Both the position numbers and the translations under genes were made by a program. DNA of 64,000 bases, from positions 274,721 to 338,720 of the forward strand of contig NZ_BOQP01000004.1 in assembly GCF_018332715.1 (NCBI RefSeq), in the 5' to 3' direction. The notes below the pieces were generated by a model. The model saw only the letters and a list, made by a program, of their open reading frames with translations, made no database searches and was not told the DNA's origin. Positions 6,948 to 13,299 of this stretch are shown here, piece after piece (positions within the stretch are counted from its first letter, which is position 1; every line of letters starts with the position of its first letter). The stretch comes from Winogradskya consettensis. Its GTDB lineage: Bacteria; Actinomycetota; Actinomycetes; Mycobacteriales; Micromonosporaceae.

Positions 6948-9900
6948 TGGACGGTTCGCAGGGTGCCGTCGCCCAGGTGCACGCGGGCGATGCCGGGTAC
7001 GACGCGCTCGGCCAGGTTCGCCCGGGTCAGCCGCACGCCGATCAGGTCGCCGGCGCCCAGGGTCGCCGGGGAGAGCAGCGCACCGCGCCGGTTCTTCTTG
7101 ACCTCGACCTGCCAGCCGGAGAAGCCCATCGCGACCGCGGCGATCTCCCCGGCGAGGATCACGGCCCGGTTCCGGCCGGCGGCCTGCCGGATGAGCTGGC
7201 GCAGCCAGTCGCGGGCGGCGCAGTCGCGCCACCCCTCGGCGTCGTCGATCAGGAGCGCGACGGGTCCGGCGCCCGGATCCACCAACGCGGCGAGCGTGTC
7301 CGCGTCCGGGTTGTCGTCGGTGACGATTCCCCGTACGCCGGGCCGCCCGGCCAGCTCCCGCAACGGCGAGCGCAGCGGGGCACCGATCACGAGCTCCGTC
7401 CCGCACCGCAGCAACGACTCCGCCATGACCCCGAGCGCGGTGCTGCGCCCGGACCTCGACGGGCCGGCGATCAGGAACGTCGGCTGGTCCCCGAGCAGGT
7501 CCATGCCGACCGCTTCGAGCTCGTCGCCACCGACGCCGATCAGCGCCCAGCCGGGGCGGGGCTGGTCGACGGCTGCCCAGGCCTGGTCGTACGTCAGCTG
7601 GGCGGGCATCACGGCGATCCGGCCGGGGCGCAGCGCCTTCGGTACGCCGGCCTCGCGTTCGGTGAGCCGGCCCGCGAGCGTCTGCATCGCGGCGACCTGC
7701 GCGGGACCGGACGGGTCCGCGGCCACGAGCGCGACCTGCACCTCGATCGCGCTGACGGCACGGTACCCGCGTCCCGGCGGCAGATTCTCCGGGATCTTGC
7801 GGGGATTCAGCCCGGCCATGGTGGCGTCGGTCCGGTCGGCGAGGCGCAGCACGACCTTCTCCTCGCACAACGAGCTGATCCGGCCGCTGAGCAGCGTGTG
7901 GTCGCCGGTGATGAGCAGATGGACGCCCGCGCTCGCCCCCTCGCGCAGCAGCGTGTAGATCAGCTCGGTCAGCGCCCCGCCGTCGTGTTCGCTGAGGGTC
8001 CCCATGAACCCCTCCCAGCGGTCGAGCAGCAGCAGGATGTGCGGCAGCCGCTCGGCCACCGGGACGGTCGTGCGCTGTTCGGTCAGGTCGGCGAACCCGC
8101 CCTCGCCCAGCAACCGCTGCCGGCGCTGCACCTCGGCGTGCAGCCGGGTGAGCAGGCGCACGGCGCGTTCGGTGTCGGAACGCTGCACCACCGCCCCGCA
8201 GTGCGGGAAGCGGCTGATCGGCAGCAGTGCGCCGTTGCCGCAGTCGAGCGCGAACAGGTGCAGATCCGCCACGCTGGTCGCGGAGGCCGCGGCGGTGGCG
8301 ATCGTGCGCAGCGCCTGCGACCGGCCGGAGCGGGGTGCGCCGGCGATGTGCAGGTGGCCGAACGTGGACAGGTCGATCGTCATCGGCTCCTGCCGCTGGC
8401 TGCGCGGCAGGTCCTGCACGGCCCAGGCGAACGACGGCTCGCCCCGCTCGTCGCGGCCCCGCTCGGCCGGGTCCCGCTCGGCAGGCAGATCAACGACGGT
8501 CGCCGACGGCAACGCGGGCAGCCACGGTCGGCGCTGTGCCGCGACGCCGAGCAGGGTGTTGGCCTGCCGGATCGCCGCCACGAGCACGGACAGGTCGGTG
8601 GCCTCGTCGGTCTCGGCGGCCGGTCGGGGTGGCTGTGGCGCCGGGCGGCCGCGGTCCTGCCAGCTCACCTGGCGCAGGAACGGCGCGGCGGGCGTACGGT
8701 CGGCGGTGCTGCGCGGGCGGCGACCACCCACCCGGCCGGTCTGGAACGGGATGAGCGAGCTGTGGCCGAGGCGGGCGTACGCACGTCCCGGATTCGCGGC
8801 GGAAATGCTCGCCGCCTCCCGGGCGTCGATGACGTCGGTGCTCTCCCCCGCGTCGGTCACCCGCAGGGCCACCCGCAGGTTCGTGTTCGCCCGGATCTCC
8901 GCCGACACCACGCCGGACGGGCGCTGCGTGGCCAGGATGAGGTGGATACCCAGCGAGCGACCCCGCTGCGCGATGTTGACCAGGCCGGTGACGAAGTCGG
9001 GCAGCTCCCGGGCCATCGACGCGAACTCGTCGATGACGATGAGCAATCGCGGGATCGGCTCCGGCACCGGACGCCGGGTCGCGTAGTCGAGATAGTCCTC
9101 CAGATCCTTGGCACCGACCGCGGCGAGCAGGTGCTCACGGTGGATCAGCTCCGCCCCCAGCGAGGTCAGTGCGCGTTCCACCAGGTGGGTGTCGAGGTCG
9201 GTGACCATGCCGACGGTGTGCGGGAGGTCGACGCAGTCCTTGAACGCCGCGCCGCCCTTGTAGTCGACCAGGACGAAGTTCATGGCGTCGGGACGGTTCG
9301 CGACGGCGAGCGACGCGACCACGGTCTGCAGGAACTCGGACTTGCCGGAACCGGTGGTGCCGGCGACGAGTCCGTGCGGCCCGTGCTGGACGAGGTCGAG
9401 CGCGAACGGGCCGTCCATCGTGTAGCCGACGACGGCCCGGGTGCTGCGCGGGGCGGCGGTCCACCGGCCGGCGAGCGCCGCCGGTGACGGGTCCGTCAGG
9501 TTCAGCACCTCGAGCAGGCGCGCGGATGCCGGCAGGGCGGCTTCGCCGTGGCTGTCGCTGACGTCGCGCACCGGCGCGAGGCGCCGCCCGGTGATGGCGA
9601 ACCAGTCGTCGATCACCTGGTCGACACGCACATCGTCGACCTGCTCCGCGCGCTGCCGGCGTACGGTCGTCCGCAGCCCGTCCCCGCCGGCCACCACGGT
9701 CGTGCACTCCTCCGGCAGCGTGCGCTCGTCGATGTCGACGCAGATGAAGTAGACACCGACCGCCGGGCCGGCCAGCAGGATGGAGACGACGCCGGGCAGG
9801 GCACGCAGCCGCCGGGCACCGTCCAGCACCACCACCACGTCGGGTTCGGTGAACACCGCCCGGGGACCGGCGTTGGCGCGGTCCCGCTGCCGCGCCCCGA

Positions 9901-11317
9901 TCAGCTCGATCAGCTCGGCGATGCGGTGGGCGGTCGTCTCGGCGTCCGTGCCGACGAGGTTGAGCGCCTGTTGCCCGAGGGCCGGGCGGGTGTGCGGCAG
10001 CCAGGCGGCCCATTCCCACAACGGTCCGGCCGCCGGGTCGGTGAGCACGTACAGCTGCACGTCGCGGGGGCTCTGCACGACGGCCAGCTGACCGGCCATC
10101 CAGCGTACGAGACGCCGGGGCCAGTCGTCGCGCCCGGCGACGCCGACGACACCAGCCTGCGCGAGGGAGACAGCAACCGGGACGTCGCGCAGCCGGCGTG
10201 GCTCGGCGCGACGCTCGACGACGCCGGCCTCCTCGACCGTGATCGTGCTGGGCAGGTCGGCGGTGCCCACCCGGACGACGAGGTGGTCGGGGTCGGTGCG
10301 GCGGCGTTCCCAGAGGCGGGCCCGCGGGCCGGTCGCGACGATCAGCAACTCGGCGGGGTCGGGCGCGTCGATCCGGCGGTCGAGGCGTTCGAGGACGAGC
10401 GCCTCGGTGATCTCGGCCTCCACCGCGGCGGTGCGCCGCCGGTATTCGTTCAGCTGCTCGCGATGACCGCGGTGGCCCTGGCGGCGGCTGGTGAACCAGT
10501 TGGCGAACACCATCATCGGGCTCATCGCCGCGAACATCAGGTACAGCGGGTTGCGCAGCACGAGCGCCATGACGCCGCCGAATGCCGCCGGCAGCGCGGC
10601 TGCCAGCCACGGCAGCGCGTTGACGGACGGGGCCTTCGGCGGGTCGGGCAACCGGAACCTGCCCGGCCGGACCGGCGGGAGCAGCCGCGGCGGCCGGTTG
10701 TAGTCGAGGTGCTCGCCCTCCGGCGACGGCTCGACGACAGCGTCCGGGCCCAGCACCGGATGTGCCTCCAGGACCGTGCCACCCGCACGCAGCTGCGCGG
10801 CCTCCCGCCAGCCGAGCTCGTCGCCCGTCAGGTCCTGGTGGTCCAGTTGCAGACCGCCACCGAGCCCGCGGATGTGGACCTCGGCGTCGAAGGTGACCCG
10901 GATGACAGCGGCTACGGCCGGCACGTCGCCCGTCAGGCGTACCCGGCAGTCAGCGGCCGAGCCGAGCCGGTGCTCGCCCGGGCCCAGGGACCAGATCCGG
11001 CCGGCGCCGGTCCCGGTGACGGCGCGGATCGTCACCAGCCCGCGGGTGGCGGTGTACGCCGCCGGCCCCGGCCCGCCGACCCACAGCACCGAGCCGTCAC
11101 GCAGGCCGGAGCCGGACAGCGGCAGGCCGGGGTCGAGCGGCCGGTCGTCGAGGTGGACGCCGCCGCTGTCCAGGGCGGGCCCGTGCGCGGCGTACGGCGG
11201 ATCGAGATCGTTCAGCAGGTTCTTGACGACGTCCCGCACCGGGGTGGCGGGGTCGGCGTCCACGATCACGTCGGCCGACCACGCCTGCGGCGACGCGAGG
11301 GTGATCAGCATGCGCAC
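6908..11317 (-). CDS. eccC: FHA-FtsK/SpoIIIE-type secretion ATPase (EccC/EssC-like)
   Basis: 1469 residues: N-terminal ubiquitin-like/FHA region (about 1-190, GEHRLGSAADC), two membrane helices (about 228-275), then three FtsK-type ATPase modules. Module 1 has an intact Walker A (GTTGSGKSEF, about 657) and Walker B (LLIVIDEF); modules 2 and 3 read GAPRSGRS (about 996) and GPSRSGRS (about 1286), with Arg for the Walker A Lys. This is the motor that binds WXG100 substrates and powers type VII export. The FHA N-terminus resembles EssC rather than mycobacterial EccC. GTG start chosen for the AGGGGGAT ribosome site; an in-frame ATG lies six bases on. Confidence 0.92.
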   Translation of the reverse strand: MRMLITLASPQAWSADVIVDADPATPVRDVVKNLLNDLDPPYAAHGPALDSGGVHLDDRPLDPGLPLSGSGLRDGSVLWVGGPGPAAYTATRGLVTIRAVTGTGAGRIWSLGPGEHRLGSAADCRVRLTGDVPAVAAVIRVTFDAEVHIRGLGGGLQLDHQDLTGDELGWREAAQLRAGGTVLEAHPVLGPDAVVEPSPEGEHLDYNRPPRLLPPVRPGRFRLPDPPKAPSVNALPWLAAALPAAFGGVMALVLRNPLYLMFAAMSPMMVFANWFTSRRQGHRGHREQLNEYRRRTAAVEAEITEALVLERLDRRIDAPDPAELLIVATGPRARLWERRRTDPDHLVVRVGTADLPSTITVEEAGVVERRAEPRRLRDVPVAVSLAQAGVVGVAGRDDWPRRLVRWMAGQLAVVQSPRDVQLYVLTDPAAGPLWEWAAWLPHTRPALGQQALNLVGTDAETTAHRIAELIELIGARQRDRANAGPRAVFTEPDVVVVLDGARRLRALPGVVSILLAGPAVGVYFICVDIDERTLPEECTTVVAGGDGLRTTVRRQRAEQVDDVRVDQVIDDWFAITGRRLAPVRDVSDSHGEAALPASARLLEVLNLTDPSPAALAGRWTAAPRSTRAVVGYTMDGPFALDLVQHGPHGLVAGTTGSGKSEFLQTVVASLAVANRPDAMNFVLVDYKGGAAFKDCVDLPHTVGMVTDLDTHLVERALTSLGAELIHREHLLAAVGAKDLEDYLDYATRRPVPEPIPRLLIVIDEFASMARELPDFVTGLVNIAQRGRSLGIHLILATQRPSGVVSAEIRANTNLRVALRVTDAGESTDVIDAREAASISAANPGRAYARLGHSSLIPFQTGRVGGRRPRSTADRTPAAPFLRQVSWQDRGRPAPQPPRPAAETDEATDLSVLVAAIRQANTLLGVAAQRRPWLPALPSATVVDLPAERDPAERGRDERGEPSFAWAVQDLPRSQRQEPMTIDLSTFGHLHIAGAPRSGRSQALRTIATAAASATSVADLHLFALDCGNGALLPISRFPHCGAVVQRSDTERAVRLLTRLHAEVQRRQRLLGEGGFADLTEQRTTVPVAERLPHILLLLDRWEGFMGTLSEHDGGALTELIYTLLREGASAGVHLLITGDHTLLSGRISSLCEEKVVLRLADRTDATMAGLNPRKIPENLPPGRGYRAVSAIEVQVALVAADPSGPAQVAAMQTLAGRLTEREAGVPKALRPGRIAVMPAQLTYDQAWAAVDQPRPGWALIGVGGDELEAVGMDLLGDQPTFLIAGPSRSGRSTALGVMAESLLRCGTELVIGAPLRSPLRELAGRPGVRGIVTDDNPDADTLAALVDPGAGPVALLIDDAEGWRDCAARDWLRQLIRQAAGRNRAVILAGEIAAVAMGFSGWQVEVKKNRRGALLSPATLGAGDLIGVRLTRANLAERVVPGIARVHLGDGTLRTVQIPLLEPAVAGRP

Positions 11318-11330
11318 GGGATCCCCCTGA

Positions 11331-11627
11331 TTACTTGTTCAGCGAGCCGGCGAGCTCGGTGTCCATCTCACGCATCGCCTCGACGGCCTTGTTCAGCCAC
11401 TCGGAGAGCTGGGTGAGGGTCTCCATGACCTGGCCCGCGGAGGTGTTGAACTCCGTGTGGACCTCGTCGAACTTGCCGGACGCCTGGTCGGTCACGAAGC
11501 CGGCCGTGGTCAGCTGGTCCACGATCGACTTGCACTCGGTCAGCCGGCTGTCGATCTCCTCCTTGTTGGAGCTCATGCGCTTTGCGCTGTCCTCCATGTC
11601 GGAGTACGTGATGCTGAGGTTCGCCAT
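11331..11627 (-). CDS. WXG100 family protein, first gene of the type VII-like operon
   Basis: 98 residues starting MANLSITYSDMEDSAKRM. Two helices flank a GFVTDQASGKF turn, the common actinobacterial variant of the WXG turn, and the C-terminus ends in an acidic helix plus AGSLNK. AAGGGA precedes the ATG by about eight bases. It lies 13 bases before the ATPase gene, the usual esx-eccC order. Expected to be the exported substrate or a co-substrate; helical hairpin proteins of this family signal through a C-terminal YxxxD/E-type motif, which is not obvious here. Confidence 0.9.
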   Translation of the reverse strand: MANLSITYSDMEDSAKRMSSNKEEIDSRLTECKSIVDQLTTAGFVTDQASGKFDEVHTEFNTSAGQVMETLTQLSEWLNKAVEAMREMDTELAGSLNK

Positions 11628-11693
11628 CGAGTTGTCCCTTCGTGTGCTCCGGGCCGCGCGTGCGCCAGACCCGAAGATGATCAACCGCCGACC

Positions 11694-11722
11694 ACGCTAG
11701 GAACGGCGCCGCGCGAGGTCCA
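11694..11722 (-). promoter_or_regulatory. Candidate promoter of the type VII-like operon
   Basis: Minus-strand TGGACC (11717-11722) and TAGCGT (11694-11699) are separated by 17 bases, a plausible SigA/HrdB-like -35/-10 pair, giving a leader of about 60 bases before the WXG100 ATG. Prediction by eye only. Confidence 0.4.
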
Positions 11723-11780
11723 GAACGGTGCCCGCGGACGTGGGCCCCTGGGCCCAGAACCCGCGTTGACAGCCGGGTCC

Positions 11781-11877
11781 GGGCCGCTGACCATTGCCGT
11801 CCGGCCCTGTTCCGCGGGCCGCAATTGCCGTTCGGCCCGCTCCCGCGGGCCGCGATCGCCGTCCGGCCCGGTTCCGC
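11781..11877. repeat. Tandem 31-35 bp repeats in the divergent intergenic region
   Basis: Three head-to-tail units (11781-11815, 11816-11846, 11847-11877) share the pattern GGGCCGC...GCCGTCCGGCCC...TTCCGC; the last two are 31 bases and the first 35. The unit length is not a multiple of three, so they are not coding. They lie between the WXG100 promoter and the divergent gene at 11900 and may be a multi-site regulator target or simple slippage products. Confidence 0.7.
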
Positions 11878-11899
11878 GTGCCGCAGAGGGAGTTGAGCG

Positions 11900-12655
11900 A
11901 TGAACCTGTCCGGACGCGCCGCTGTGGTGCGCGAGACCGCCGCGGCGGGCGGCCAGCGGTCCGGTGCCTGGATCGTGGACCACGCGATCCGTGCGCTCGC
12001 CGCGGGATGCGCCGAGCGGGGCCGCCGTCTCCCGGACGTGGGCGCCGTGGTGCTGGGCACCGACGCCGTGTCGCTGCGGCTGACCACCCCGGATCTCGCC
12101 CCGCCGCCGGGCTGGACCGCCGGGCACGACGGACGCACCTGGCAGGCCGCACTGCACCGGCTGGACACGACCGCGGTGGACCCCCGGGCGCCGTGGCCGT
12201 TGCCGTTGCTGGTCTCGCTCGGCGACATCGGCGACGGGCGGCTGCTGTTCAACCTGGCCGCGGCGGACGGCATGATCGGCCTGACCGGTGACGGCCCGCT
12301 CGCGGCACGCCTGGTCGACGACTGGTCCCGGCGTCTCACCAGCGGGCCGTGGGCGGGGCGGGCCCAGGTGATCCGGGTCGGTTTCGACCCCGATCCCGGC
12401 TTCACCGGCCTCGGCGTCGAGCGGCTGGCCCAGGCGTCGCCGCTGCTGAGCCGTCCGGAGGGCGGGGTGGTGCTGTTCGCCGCGCCGCCCGATCAGCGCG
12501 ACTCGCACCAGAGCGGCCTGTTGCTCACCGCCGCGGCGCGGCGCTGGGCGGTGGTGGCGGCCGGCGTCAACGACGCGACGTGGCGCCTGCGGGTGGACCT
12601 CAACGGCCTGATCGACACCGGACTGTTCGCCGAGCCCGTCCGCCTGCGATGGTGA
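11900..12655 (+). CDS. Type VII locus-adjacent protein of unknown function (251 aa)
   Basis: Soluble protein without signal or membrane segments. The pattern of an Ala/Arg-rich N-terminal helix, PDVGAVVLGTDAVSLRL, PLLVSLGDIGDGRLLFNLAAADGMIGLTGD and a later Gly-rich stretch recalls, to my memory, the central domain of actinobacterial LysM/BTAD proteins; that is a resemblance I cannot test here. Divergently transcribed from the secretion operon. The stop codon lies inside the first unit of a 30-bp tandem repeat, and the reading frame stays open through copies that carry TCA instead of TGA. Role unknown. Confidence 0.75.
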   Translation: MNLSGRAAVVRETAAAGGQRSGAWIVDHAIRALAAGCAERGRRLPDVGAVVLGTDAVSLRLTTPDLAPPPGWTAGHDGRTWQAALHRLDTTAVDPRAPWPLPLLVSLGDIGDGRLLFNLAAADGMIGLTGDGPLAARLVDDWSRRLTSGPWAGRAQVIRVGFDPDPGFTGLGVERLAQASPLLSRPEGGVVLFAAPPDQRDSHQSGLLLTAAARRWAVVAAGVNDATWRLRVDLNGLIDTGLFAEPVRLRW

Positions 12656-12748
12656 GGAGCCGAGCCCGCACGCCTGCGCTGGTCACGAGCCGAGCCCGTC
12701 CGCCTGCGATGGTGACGAGCCGAGCCCGCACATCCGCGCTGGTCACGA
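12629..12748. repeat. Four-copy 30-bp tandem repeat overlapping a stop codon
   Basis: Units at 12629-12658, 12659-12688, 12689-12718 and 12719-12748 each begin GCCGAGCCCG. Each equals ten codons in the frame of the preceding gene. Copies 1 and 3 contain TGGTGA (a stop) while copies 2 and 4 contain TGGTCA (sense), so the array alternates stop and read-through versions. Confidence 0.85.
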
Positions 12749-12754
12749 GCCGTG

Positions 12755-12797
12755 TGAAGCCGATCTGAAGGGTCGCCGGACCGGGCCCGCCCAGACT
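12755..12797 (+). promoter_or_regulatory. Candidate leaderless promoter with 11-bp-phased direct repeat before the LuxR gene
   Basis: A -10-like CAGACT (12792-12797) ends seven bases before the ATG, fitting a leaderless transcript. Upstream, TGAAG occurs at 12755-12759 and 12766-12770, an exact 11-base period as found in SARP binding sites, and a SARP gene lies just downstream. Spacing to the -10 is longer than classical SARP promoters, so this is tentative. Confidence 0.3.
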
Positions 12798-12804
12798 GGC
12801 GGTC

Positions 12805-13299
12805 ATGATCAGTCCTGCTGGATCCGGCGGCCGGGTGCGCATCGCGATCGCCAGCCCGGAGATCCTCGCCCACATCCGCCGGCAGTTCGCCAGCAAGGGC
12901 CTGGACGTGCACATCGACGGGGTGCCCACGGTCGACGTGGTGATCACCCCGGGTACGGGCCCGGCGCCGGCACCCCACGCACTGGCCGGCGCCCTGAACG
13001 GGCTGACCGGTCCGCACACCCGCCGGCGGGATCCGGCCACGGCCCGCTACCGGCTCGCCCTGATCCCCCGCACGCAGGCCCGCAACGCCGGACCCCGGCC
13101 GGGACAGGGCGGGGCATTGTCGCCCCGGGAGGCCCAGGTGATGGAGTCGATCAGCCGCGGGATGCCCAACCCGGACATCGCCGCCCAGCTGCAGGTGCGG
13201 CAGAAGACGGTCAAGAACCACATCAACCGCATCTTCAGCAAACTCGGGGCGCGCAACCGGGTGGAGGCGGTGCTGATCTGGCAGCGGGACAACGGGTGA
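12805..13299 (+). CDS. LuxR-family transcriptional regulator (164 aa)
   Basis: The N-terminal 90 residues form a receiver-like fold remnant without acidic phosphorylation pocket; the C-terminal LuxR domain is clear (about 105-160: LSPREAQVMESISRGMPNPDIAAQLQV ends its recognition region, followed by KTVKNHINRIFSKL). The ATG follows a -10-like CAGACT by seven bases with no ribosome site, suggesting leaderless translation. It converges with the SARP gene with zero spacing. Probably controls the neighbouring secretion locus, by proximity only. Confidence 0.85.
   Translation: MISPAGSGGRVRIAIASPEILAHIRRQFASKGLDVHIDGVPTVDVVITPGTGPAPAPHALAGALNGLTGPHTRRRDPATARYRLALIPRTQARNAGPRPGQGGALSPREAQVMESISRGMPNPDIAAQLQVRQKTVKNHINRIFSKLGARNRVEAVLIWQRDNG

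Noticed and set aside
6677..9487. Plus-strand open frame of over 900 codons opposite the FtsK-type ATPase
   Set aside because: It is the antisense shadow of a GC-rich gene: Arg/Gly/Pro-rich, no motif, no ribosome site, and it mirrors the real gene's codon phase.
11781..11877. CRISPR-like array
   Set aside because: Units are directly adjacent without spacers; it is a plain tandem repeat.
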